Origin: Hyperoplus lanceolatus
Taxonomy: Eukaryota; Chordata; Actinopteri; Uranoscopiformes; Ammodytidae
Length of the DNA stretch: 64,000 nt
Reading direction: 5' to 3'
NCBI GenBank assembly: GCA_026929865.2
Contig: CM049410.1
Span: 7,368,501 to 7,432,500 of the forward strand
The notes under the pieces are model-generated. The model was not told where the DNA came from and did no database searches. It saw nothing but the letters and a program-made list of their open reading frames with translations. This document shows positions 9,538 through 39,759 of the stretch, one piece after another. A program made the translations under genes and the position numbers. Numbering within the stretch: the stretch's first letter is position 1; each line of letters begins with the position of its first letter.

Positions 9538-9813
9538 TGCCTCGTTTCCACCGAGTAGAGCGGGTCGGATCGGAGCGGTTCGGGTAGTTTGGCTTTTCAT
9601 TTGCCAAAAGTTGGGTAGGGTACGGTTTAAGCGCACATAACCGCTCTAAGCCGCTCCTAATTTTGGTACTCCTCCGTTGGGGTACCAGCCTAAGCCCCGC
9701 CCTACCAGTAAGGGTAGGGTCGGCGGTGGAAACACCACCAAGATTCTTAAAAGTGAGCTGTCCCGCTCTGAGCCGCTCCGACCCGACCCGCTCTACTCGG
9801 TGGGAACGAGGCA
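9538..9813. mobile_element. MITE with long terminal inverted repeats
   Basis: A 276-base element. It starts TGCCTCGTTTCCACCGAGTA, and its end, read in reverse complement, starts TGCCTCGTTCCCACCGAGTA. The similarity continues through AGAGCGGGTCGG and on to about 45 bases. The trinucleotide ATA flanks it on both sides (9,535-9,537 and 9,814-9,816), consistent with a 3-base target duplication. It has no coding capacity. The superfamily is uncertain; a 3-base duplication would suit PIF/Harbinger. Confidence 0.8.
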
Positions 9814-10466
9814 ATAGAGAGCAATGTTGTTAGTCAAGCTTGGAGGACATCTAATTTCGGTAAAATGTAGGTAGTAGCCCATTGTCCGCCTTACAAATAT
9901 AGCAAAGATGCATCATTTGTGTTTTATGGCGTTTTGCATTGTGAGTCATTGACCCCGGAAGGTTGAATCTGTCAATATATTTTCATCTTTACAGCTTTCT
10001 TTAACATTTGAGTTTAATCTCTTCATCATTACATTGTATTAAGTACTTTTTTATCAACAATGTTTTTCGTCCTCATTTAAGAAATTGTATTTCCACTTTG
10101 TCGCGACCTTTCAACCTCATTCCCGAAGAAATAAAAATTAAAAGAAATTCCCTCCTTTATTTATTTGTATTTCTCCCAGAGCCAAAATACTCTTGCATAT
10201 GTCTTATACTTGTCATTGGTTTGTTAAATTAGTTCTGTAATGTTTAACCACAGACGAAGGTCTTCAGTTTGTATGTTACTCAGTATTACAAAGATAACTG
10301 CTGACATTGTTTTAAGTCAGTTTTGAAAGAAACACTACACTCCATTGGAAGATAAAGGGACTGCATCCAAACTGTGCGGTAAGCTGTCTGATATCAAATA
10401 TTAATCTCAAGACAGTGTTTGCTGCACGTGTGGGTGCTCCAGGTGACAACTGTGATTGTGTTGGAG

Positions 10467-10505
10467 GGTTTTTGTTCAAGACAAAGGGCTTGTTTCATCA
10501 GTGTG
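10467..10505 (-). promoter_or_regulatory. V recombination signal (23-RSS)
   Basis: On the coding strand: heptamer CACACTG (10,499-10,505), exactly 23 bases of spacer, and a perfect nonamer ACAAAAACC (10,467-10,475). This is the best V signal in the window. Confidence 0.92.
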
Positions 10506-10953
10506 CATAGCTGGCAGCACAGAAATATGCCAGGCTGATGTCCTCGACTCCGCTCGCTGATACTGAAGTATGAAGAGAGGACACACTTCTCCCATCCCCG
10601 CTCACGTTATACACCCCTCTGAAAGGACCTTCAACAGACACAGAGTCGTATCGTGCATACCCAATGAGAGTCATTTCACGTCTCCTTATGGACCGTTTGT
10701 ACCACTGGATCATATTGAAGTCAGTTGTAGAGTGGTTGCAGGTTATCAGGAAATTTTCGCCTAGATATTTGATCATTGCCAGTGGATTCTGATCTACTCG
10801 TTTTGCTGCGAGCTCTGTAGAAACACAGTGGGAAAAATACAGCATTAGTGGCTATGAATGGCTCAAATATGTAGGAATCATATGGAATCATGTAACGGTA
10901 CCTGTTGCACAGACAGGCAGAAGGATGAATTGCACAAGTAGTGAGATGATCAT
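10506..10953 (-). CDS. TRB variable segment (V), intact
   Basis: The leader exon (10,902-10,953) encodes MIISLLVQFILLPVCAT with a GTAC donor. The V exon (10,506-10,814) follows a TACAG acceptor. The domain has FLITCNHS (first Cys), MIQWYKRS (Trp), MTLIGYARY and AYFCAAS (second Cys). The framework 3 stretch SVSASGVEDISLAYFC departs from the usual form, and the usual Gln-Gln after Trp-Tyr is replaced by Lys-Arg, so this is a divergent V family. The frame is open and the RSS is near-perfect. Confidence 0.9.
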
Positions 10954-11426
10954 CTTTGTGGAAGTAAAAGCAAAATAATCCAGTGCAAAGTGAACTCAGT
11001 TGTCTCGATTGAGCTGTGGGATACAGGGGCGGGGCCAGAGGGAGGGCAAAGGAGTGGCTAGGCCCCCACAGAAATCTGGCTGACTCTTGCTGGTCAGAGG
11101 TCGGTATACATTATAAACATTATGGTACAAGCAAATATAGAACATGTAGGACAACAGAAATTTACCAAATGTAAAGGTAAGATAAATCACTGTAATTAAA
11201 AATGGAAACCAACATGTATACACTTATTTATTCTATAGTACATCTTCTTTGTCTTCCAACAGGTGCATTTACGGCAGACACCAATTTTACATAAAAACAC
11301 AGGTTAAGTTGGTCCGTTGTGTGCTACTGTAGAAACATGGCAGTGCGAAAAATTTTCATGTTCAAGATATTATACACTAATAAAAACATATGTTACATAT
11401 TGTGAATATTTTCTGCTACCAACTAA

Positions 11427-11464
11427 CGCACACGCACACGCACACGCACACGCACACGCACACG
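11427..11464. repeat. (CACACG)n short tandem repeat
   Basis: About six copies of CACACG, lying just beyond the 3' end of the retrotransposon remnant. Confidence 0.9.
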
Positions 11465-11545
11465 TTTTAATTCTTTATTTGAGTCCACCAATCACATTAC
11501 AACAGACAGGATTCAAATATTTCCAGAAATGAGATAGGACAGTGT

Positions 11546-12299
11546 TCAAGGGTATAAAAAACATCCCCTGCGCCACACTGCCAGGCTGCCTGTCACCGCT
11601 GATATGGAGCAGAACTTTGACAGCTGTTTGGATGTCCTTCTGGAGAGCCCTGCCAGCCTTAACCCAGTGAAAACAAGATGGTGGACATGCCCCAAGCTGC
11701 CAAAGATCAACACCACCAGTTTGCTTTTATAGCCCAGTTCACTTAGTTTGGACAGAATGGGCTGGTACTTCAGGATTTTATCACTAAAGGCAATGTCGAT
11801 GTACAGATCGTACACACAGCCTACTTTTAGCAGCAGCACCTGCCTACTGGCTCTATCCAGAAACACAACATCCGGGGTGTTAGGGATGTTACAGAACACA
11901 TCAGTAGAGCTGTTGAACCACTCCGGCATAATTCGAGAATGTTTGTACATGGTCACATTTTCTGCCAATACTTTCTTTACAGCGCTAGCTATCAGATCGA
12001 CAATTCGGTCGTGGTGTGCAATATAAAGTCCATTGTACATAGTACAGCGATTTACAATATGAGCAACAGATTCAAGTTGATGGTCTGAGTGCATTATACA
12101 GTATGGATGGTTGTGTGCAGGGTACCATAGTGCCAGGTTGTATTTAGTAGGTAGCACCTGCAGTCTGGCTTTAGGTGTGAAACAGAGGATGTCCTCACCG
12201 ACAGCAGCATTTGTGTACATGGAGTGTGACGCAGAGTGGTTGGCGAAGTCCAGGCATGCTAGCTTCCCCTGCATTCTGAGTCCAGTCCAGTGTTGTTTG
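11546..12299 (-). pseudogene. R2-superclade retrotransposon, 3' (endonuclease) part
   Basis: A long open minus-strand frame encodes about 240 residues. It holds a zinc-knuckle-like stretch (YCIMHSDHQLESVAHIVNRC) followed by PDVVFLDRASRQVLLLKVGC. This order, Cys/His cluster then a PD-type restriction-like nuclease domain, is the C-terminal layout of R2-superclade LINEs, which cut a target with a restriction-like rather than an AP endonuclease. The upstream part of the same protein is on the far side of a hAT insertion (13,943-15,225), and the frame continues across it. Confidence 0.8.
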
Positions 12300-13934
12300 C
12301 AGGGCCGGCCCTGACCAATTTGGCGCCCTAGGCAAGATTTTAGCTGGCGCCCCCCATTGCATTGCAGTCAGGTCCACCACTGTTCATACACTCACACAGA
12401 ACTGGAGAGCTTTGTCTTTGACATTTCATTTTATTTTAGATAGAAAATAACCCACAAAATAAAATAAAAATATTACAAAACAAGTGACATAACATTAAAA
12501 AATTAATACAATATTACGATCGATTTGCACAAAAAAATGCAGACGGTAACATTTAAAATTATAATCTATTACAAGTACAGTTTCAATAAATCATAACTTT
12601 GCATTGAATATAATTCCACACAAAAGTTATATTACAAAATTAAATGACAGAGACCTCTGGTCTGTACTGCTATTTAACTTGATTCCAACAGAGAGCTGTG
12701 TACATTTAGATGTTAAGACCTCATCTGCATATCTCAACAAGCTCACCTCACCTTGCTACAGCCTGTCTACTCTTGCCTTTGGGTCTATTGGTGAAGCCTT
12801 TATTCCTCATGCTGCATCACTGGGCTGTGCTGAGGTGGAGAAGATGTCTGCAGGACAGGTGGCTCAAAGTATTTCAAATGAAAACCTGAAGAGAAAAGAG
12901 AAGTATACATGTTGTTACATTATTTATATTAATACATGGTGAAAAGCTTTAAAATGGAAATTAGATAAGATTAAACTCTTGTCATTAAAATGAAATGCAG
13001 TTTAGCATCCAACCAGAGTGAAGAGAAGCAGTAACTAATGGAAAGCTATAGGCCTAGGTAAGGTACAATCAAACAGAAAAGTTTGCTCCTACTTTTTATT
13101 AAATCAGAATCAAGCCTTCTGATGATATCTCATGGCTTTATGTATAGCACTTTGATTTACCTTGTGTTGAAAAGTGCCTCACAAATAAACTTGACTTGCC
13201 TCAAGTATGCAATATTAACAGTTATTATACTGTGCACTTTTAACACTGATGTAAACTAAAACAATAAACCCAAGGTTGACAACCATTAATTATAGTGGAA
13301 AAGGAATAGCTTTCTAATAACCATTACAAGCAGTGCAAACTTTGGCAAATTATGACAGGGGATGTAGGCTACATAAAAAATATTTCTAAATGCCTCTGAT
13401 GAATTTAAGCTGGGAGTAACGTTACCCATCTTCCAAAAGTAAGCTAGCAAGTTAACACACTGCTCCTACAACGGCTAAAACAATGCAGCACACTATTCAT
13501 TCATCACATTAACGTCACTGTAGGCCTACCTCTGTCTTTGTCACGTTTTTCCTCCTCTTCTTTTCCTTTTCAGTCTTCCCTTGGCACGAGAGAGCTTTTG
13601 TCTTTTTGACATGGTGTGCGCTCTTTCCTTCCGGTTCCGACCGGTGAAGTTACCGTTCAGATACCTGGCTGATCGCCAGAAATCTGGAAGAGTCTATCGG
13701 AGGAGAGGGGGGCGCTTAATTTTTTTTTTATAGTTTGTCTATCCTCAGTAGTTGTCATGTTTTAAGCTTAACTCATATTTTAAAATTATAGTATTAACAG
13801 TATTAGTAAAAAAAAATAAAATAAAGTTTTGGTAGCCCATTTCTTTTTTTTTTTTTTTTTTCGTAACGGCGCCCCCTGCGGATGGATGCGCCCCTAGCAT
13901 TTGCCTATACTGCCTATGCCCAGGGCCGGGCCTG
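12300..13934. mobile_element. Non-autonomous hAT element with exact 8-bp TSD
   Basis: A 1,635-base element. Its left end is CAGGGCCGGCCCTG (12,300-12,313). Its right end, in reverse complement, is CAGGCCCGGCCCTG (13,921-13,934), so the 14-base termini differ at one position. The 8-base sequence GTTGTTTG flanks both sides (12,292-12,299 and 13,935-13,942), the hallmark of hAT transposition. Sub-terminal GGCGCC-rich stretches occur at both ends. No transposase frame is visible inside, so it was mobilised in trans. Confidence 0.9.
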
Positions 13935-13942
13935 GTTGTTTG

Positions 13943-15225
13943 GTCTCAGCTTGCTTTACGTGGAGGAGGAGTCTCCTAGCTGTTGTGTTCTGTAGTGTGT
14001 GTTTTTCCTCATTGTAATTGACAGTAGCCTTGGCTGTTACAGATGAGTCTGTGACAACTACATCAGATGGCTGTGGTGCTGTGTGTGAGTTATGTTGTGT
14101 CCATTCCAGTTTAACTGTCATTCTGTTGCACAGATCATTTAGGTCCGGCCAGTCCGACCGGACTCCAAAGCCTGCAGCCTGTGTGTCCTGTTTCCCGCTC
14201 CTCTTCCTCCTGAAGCCCAGGAAGCTGTCCTGGCCTGCTGGGGCCAGAGGCACCTTCCTCTTCCTGAGGTCCAGCAGCAGGGAGGCTCTGGCTAGCTCTC
14301 TGACTGTGGCATCGTCATTGTTGAGCATTCCACGTTATGTGAGAGGAAGATGATGTCTCTGGTAGAATGAGAATTCAGCCCTAGCCATTTTCTGACAGCC
14401 TGGACTGTTTTATTGTTCATGTCCCGTAGGACATTTTGTGGGATGTGGATGTTTGCAAAGAGGTGTTGAATCTTTGCCAGGGCCACCTGTCTGATAGCGT
14501 CCAGTTTCATGACCACAGGAAGGGGGGAGGAGTCGATTAGATCGATTCTGTTCTTATAGTCACAGCATAACTCCTGTACCTGCTCTCCCCACTCACCTGC
14601 AATGTTGATGTTATGGCCAAGATAGGTGTATGACTCATGGCGTGCGTAGACTCTGATAGGCTTCCCCATGATTGTGAAGGAGGGGGGTTGGTCAGATTTG
14701 GCTTTGTACCAGCGGTTGCCACCGCTACGTCATTCATATAGTGCTGCACACTTGGTGTGCTTTACCTCCAGCTTGGACCAGTGCAGAAACTCATCTGTTC
14801 TGGCCAGCATGGTGTGTATGACGCCCTCGTCTCTGGAGGACACCTCCACATCGTGAGTGTAGCCCTGGACAGGGTTTGGGGATCTGATATGAGATGGTGC
14901 ACACTGACAGAGCCACTGGTTAATGGCCAGGATGAAATTCACCGCACTCCAGGGGCAGCCTGTTTTAATCCCAACCTGGAGAGGAATGGGCTCTGTGAGC
15001 TGGGCTCCACAGATCACCTGCAGGAAAGAGCCCTTATACACATCTGTTATGATGTCCACAAAGGGATGGGGTAGATGGATCTCCTCCAGTGAACCCAGCA
15101 TTATGTTGTGAGGTAGTGTTCCAAAGGCATCTCTGAAGTCCAGGAATACAGTATACAGTTTACATGATAGGTGTTTAAAGTCATCGATTCCAGTTTTAAG
15201 GCAGAACACATGCTCGTTCATACCC
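13943..15225 (-). pseudogene. R2-superclade retrotransposon, 5' (reverse transcriptase) part
   Basis: The minus strand from 15,221 encodes a reverse transcriptase palm: FLDFRDAFGTLPHNI (motif A), GIKTGCPWSAVNFIL (motif B) and GYTHDVEVSS where the YADD box should be (motif C). Then, in other frames, come SFTIMGKPIRVYARHESYTY, YLGHNINIAGEW and a thumb region ending near KWLGLNSHSTRD. Frameshifts near 14,730 and 14,330, plus the damaged YADD, show it is dead. The 5' end is truncated near 15,225. The restriction-like-endonuclease layout of the other part suggests a HERO-like or R4-like lineage. Confidence 0.78.
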
Positions 15226-15356
15226 TGTCAATACTACTTGTCTAGAGCGTATCTTTCCCAGCTGCATTAACGATGGCAGTTACAACGGGCGAGATGTTTA
15301 AGATGTTATGTTGCGATGAGGGTGCGAGAGACAACACGCTCCCGCTCCGAGGCCGC

Positions 15357-15459
<103 letters not shown>

Positions 15460-15739
15460 ACACTCTCCAAAAATATGGTATACTCTATCGTGTATGTTGA
15501 TTTTTGCCCTTTTCACTATCATGTGGCACATACCAAATGGATATCTTAAAAACAAGACAGTATTAGTATGTGAAGGAAAACAAATTATTAAATTGAATCA
15601 TTGACATCATATGCATCTTACAGCGTAAGTGGAGTGACACTTTGGGCTGCATAACACTTTTGCTTTTGGCTAGTTAAGAGTTACAGATGGCAGGTATTAG
15701 TTGATGTTTTTCCCATCAGTTGTGGATTTGGCATTATGT

Positions 15740-16037
15740 GGTGAATTGCTTATCAGTGACAAGTTCCTGCACAGTCTGTGGCTAAACACAGGTGTGAACT
15801 GCTGCAGCTGATCGATGCAGTCAGGAAGATGTCCCAAGATTGCTGTTGGAACCTGACGGACGTCCTTACACAATGAAAGACCTGTGTTTAAAGAGGGAGA
15901 GAAAAGATAAGAGAAAAGAGAAAAAAAGTCGATTTCCATTTTTTTTAATACATCTTTCGTAAAGGTCAGTCAAATGTGGATTTAAACTCACAGGAGATCC
16001 CGAGTAGGAGATTGAGGGAGATGAGGCTTCTGATCAT
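15740..16037 (-). pseudogene. TRBV relic with intact leader (outermost V)
   Basis: The leader exon (15,992-16,037) encodes MIRSLISLNLLLGIS and has a good GTGAG donor. A CAG acceptor precedes the second exon at 15,881, which reads CLSLCKDVRQVPTAILGHLPD, like the start of a TRBV domain. A frame change then occurs; the next frame gives SISCSSSH, which looks like the first conserved Cys strand. No Trp motif, second Cys or RSS can be found. It is the V segment closest to col1a1. Confidence 0.65.
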
Positions 16038-16039
16038 GG

Positions 16040-17555
16040 TGACCTATTCTTATCGTCTCTGCCGTTGCACTGGGAGACTGAACAGACTCTGTGGGGTGAA
16101 TAGGAGGAGACACAGTGTTGGGCTCTCTTATCAGCAACATATTTTTAATTACTCTGTTTTTAATTACTCTGTTAATAGTTACTGAGCATATGCCGAACAC
16201 AAGATTTAAGCTCAATTTAAAATCTGATAGCCAAATAAGAGCCATTGAGTGATTCATAATCCGAGAGCGTTTCAATAATCGATAGTTTAATCGACTATCA
16301 AAAAAGTTAGTTTCAGCCCTACCTTGTAATGTGGGACTGCTGACACATTGCAGAGCTTTAACATCTCCCTTTCCTTTTCTATCTGCTTCTACCTGGCGTC
16401 ACCTCATCAACACCCCTCCAATGTTTACCCTGTGTGTAAAGTCAACTGCTGAGTCCCACTCGCCTGCCGAGGGGTTTCCTCAGGGCAAACAGAGCCTCCT
16501 CTATGTCTGAAACCGGAGAGGGCGGCATTCCTCTGCCCAGGCCTCAAATAAAGACCCCAAATTCTTGCAGAAATAATCCCAGATTCCCGCTGGGTATAGC
16601 TGCCTCCCTCAAGGCGGACAATCAGTGTCTTTGTGGAAGCAGGCTGATGCCAACAGGCTGGAGCCCAGAGCAGGTCCACTCTGTAGCCCCTCAGTCCAGC
16701 TGCCTGTACGCTGGAGATGGGACACCTTGTTGTGAGAACAATGGAGTATTTGGAACAACTATCATCTTTTGTGGTGAATTTTCAGAGCCACACGTGTGTT
16801 TTTTTTCCTGTGGATTATGGATATTCAAAATCTTCCTTCTCAAATTGGATTTAATGGCCCGGATTAAACATCACCAGCTCGTTGGGATTGTTCGACAACA
16901 GCAAGATGTCTCAACCAACTGAGAGGTAGGCCGCAGTTATTCCTCTTTTCTGACCTATATACTGTAGGACATGCTGCCCAGTCAGGAGCTACATCCATTG
17001 AGCTGCTTACATTACATTTCACCGGCTATACATTTCCAGACTACAGCCTGGGTAAAGATTACATGCAAGAAGGAAGGAAGATGGAGGTCTTTGGCTGAGC
17101 TCTCTGGGTTATGATGAGTTGAAGAGTTATGAAATTGCCAAGAAAAATAATTCAGATTTGAGGCCAAATGTCACAGTGGTACTTACAATGTTGTTATCAA
17201 CCTTTTAAGCACAGAGGACCACCTCAAAACCATGCACCAAGACCTGATTTAGCTCATATATCAAAATGAAGACTCTTCAATGGCCTAAAAGGCTATCTTA
17301 CTGTTTTTTTCTGGGATGCTCAATTGCATCTTTTTCCCTTCCCACACACTTACACTCCCTGTCTCAGTTAGGACTGACCCTTCAAAGAGGCATATATTGA
17401 ACAAGAGACATAACACATTTCTAAGAAATTTTCTTTAAATATTGTCTTCTCAATTAGTGACCGCACAACTGTTAATTAGGTCAAAAGATCTGGTTCAAGT
17501 ACTGAGGAGGAGGTGGGGGGAGTCAACTAGTCAGTCAGGGAATTAGTCAGGATTC
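16040..17555. other. Spacer between TRB V array and col1a1
   Basis: About 1.5 kb with no supported exon, RNA gene or RSS. A 139-codon plus-strand frame at 16,503-16,922 has no recognisable domain and no splice context, so I treat it as chance. The spacer contains the boundary between two unrelated gene systems. Confidence 0.5.
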
Positions 17556-17559
17556 AATG

Positions 17560-19073
17560 TTAAGACCACTTAACATGCTTTATTTCAGCATTCAAAATAA
17601 TTAGAAACATCTCAATTTATTATACATATACAAAATAGGTACAGATCTTTGTGGTGTTTTCCCCCATGGGTGTGTCTGTCTGCCCTCTCTCACATACTCT
17701 CTGCTGATGGCTGTCTTTATGTGCATTTCAAAAATCTCTATTTGTTTGCAATTTTTTATCTTTATTTTTTTTGAGAAAAATTCACCCTTCGCACAAGAAA
17801 ACAAGAAACAAACTACAACAGATGTGAGGATAGGATGACAGAAAGGTGGAGGGGGCAGTTCAAAAATAGAAAAACCAAAAAAGTGTGATGAAGAGAAGAA
17901 GAGACGCGAGAAACAGAGCTAGAATTTGACCGAAAAGGCTGGGAATAAAAGAAGTCTGTCTCATTCTGGGCACCAAGAATAAAAGCCATGGTTTTATTTT
18001 TAGCACCAAGAGGACCCTGACACGCCAGAGTGACCTTAACACCATTGGACAAGTACAGCCAGACTGCAATGCCAGAGGACCTCAAAGAAAGAATAGCACC
18101 TTCCGTTTTAGCTGTTCCCGCTTCTGTTAAAGTGTCAGTACAACTCAACTACAACAACGACCACACAACTATTGCAGGCTTCACATAAAGAAAACACTGG
18201 GCCCTTTTTTAACAGTTGGAATTCCTTGCTTTTCTGAGGTAGCCATATATATATTTTTCTTTCAAAAAAGAGGTTTAAACCCATGTTTCTCTGCTGGTGG
18301 TTTTAATGTGACTTTTAAAAAAAAGTGTAAAATTGAAAAGAATGAACAAGAAAGCGACCACAACAACAAAAGAAACCACAACAGCTACAACATTAGCGGA
18401 TGAATAGGAGGGAGTTGTCAGTGTTGTCTGGGGGCAGGTGTAGGGGGTCGGGAAGGGGTCAGAACAACAGAGACAAACATGGCTGTCAGTTTCACCGTTT
18501 ATTCATCAACACCGGAAACGTGGTACAATGCAATCGGGTTCTGTCTGTTGGGACTGTCCTTTCATTCCTCTCACCGCAGTGGTGTATAAAAATACAAAAG
18601 TCACCTGTGTGTTTCTGTTGGTTTTTCTGTAAACTCCAGAGAGGCCTGGTTTGGCCGGATGTAGAGGGGAAGTAAAATTTTTACACTTTACAGAAGCATA
18701 TATTATTTTCTTGTTGCCAGTGAAACAAAATGTCTTCTCTACAGGATCCTTGGTGTTGGTGATGGTAAAAAAAAAAGGTAAAAAAAAACAAAACAAGAGT
18801 CAGAAACAAAAAAGTAGTGGTCCCAAACGCGACGATGTAGACGCCGCCACATCGCCGCCATCTTGTTGAAGTGCAGGTTTTAGGCAAAGTGGACCATCGA
18901 AGAACAACGGCCGAATGGGAACTCGTGAAATCACGAGCAAGGGTCGGATTTTTCAGAAAAAATGGCAATAGAGAAATGTTTGGTGGGCTTTTTTTTAGAG
19001 AGAGATGACTGTTAGAAAAAATAAAACACACACACATTCACACAACAACAATTTCAAGTCCAGATTTCTCTTT
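17560..19073 (-). other. col1a1: col1a1 3' untranslated region
   Basis: About 1.5 kb follows the stop codon of col1a1. AATAAA signals on the minus strand occur at 18,498-18,503, 17,993-17,998 and 17,579-17,584. The last gives a UTR close in length to the long human COL1A1 form, and the first would give about 0.6 kb, so alternative polyadenylation is likely. The 5' part is A/T-rich. The exact cleavage sites are inferred. Confidence 0.7.
18001..18008 (-). promoter_or_regulatory. miR-29 target site in col1a1 3' UTR
   Basis: The minus strand reads TGGTGCTA, a perfect 8-mer match to the miR-29 seed region. miR-29 is an established repressor of COL1A1 and other collagens. The site lies beyond the proximal poly(A) signal at 18,498, so only the long mRNA would carry it. 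Confidence 0.7.
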
Positions 19074-39503
<20,430 letters not shown>

Positions 39504-39522
<19 letters not shown>

Positions 39523-39556
39523 GTCTAGAAACCACTAGACATGTAGACTCTTTGAG
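39504..39556 (-). promoter_or_regulatory. Conserved 5' stem-loop over the col1a1 start codon
   Basis: On the minus strand ACATGTCTAG (39,535-39,544) and CTAGACATGT (39,519-39,528) form a perfect 10-base inverted repeat around a TGGTTT loop. An outer CAAAG/CTTTG pair (39,550-39,554 with 39,510-39,514) extends the stem. The start codon lies in the 3' arm. This matches the 5' stem-loop of vertebrate COL1A1, COL1A2 and COL3A1 mRNAs, which LARP6 binds to coordinate type I collagen translation. Confidence 0.85.
39525..39542 (-). promoter_or_regulatory. Upstream open reading frame, MSSGF
   Basis: A five-codon uORF (ATG at 39,540-39,542, stop TAG at 39,525-39,527) ends two bases before the main ATG and lies inside the stem-loop. 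Human COL1A1 also has a short uORF starting with ATGTCTAG here, so it probably dampens or gates translation. Confidence 0.75.
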
Positions 39557-39710
39557 GGAGGAAAAAAAAAAGGTTGGGGATGTTTTCTTTCTTTTTCTGC
39601 TACACTCCACTCATACACGGGGTGTTTGGGGCAGGGTCCGCTCGTCTGTTCACAATCCTCCTGACCCCAGCAGAAAACTCCCTACTGCCTACACTCTCTT
39701 TCCACCAGGG

Positions 39711-39718
39711 CTTTTATA
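39711..39718 (-). promoter_or_regulatory. TATA box of col1a1
   Basis: The minus strand reads TATAAAAG, about 190 bases upstream of the ATG. Transcription would start near 39,685, giving a 5' UTR of about 160 bases. COL1A1 promoters have a TATA box in this position. Confidence 0.7.
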
Positions 39719-39759
39719 TGGGAGCCTGAAGATCTGGGAGGTGCTGGAGGAGACTGGGC

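Noticed and set aside
12604..12942. 112-codon frame inside the hAT element, possibly transposase
   Set aside because: No hAT dimerisation (hATC) or DDE motif is visible, so the element is treated as non-autonomous.
16503..16922. 139-codon plus-strand open frame between TRB and col1a1
   Set aside because: No domain, no splice or promoter context and no amino-acid bias; likely chance.
18400..19037. Several open frames on both strands
   Set aside because: They lie in the col1a1 3' UTR and show no domain.
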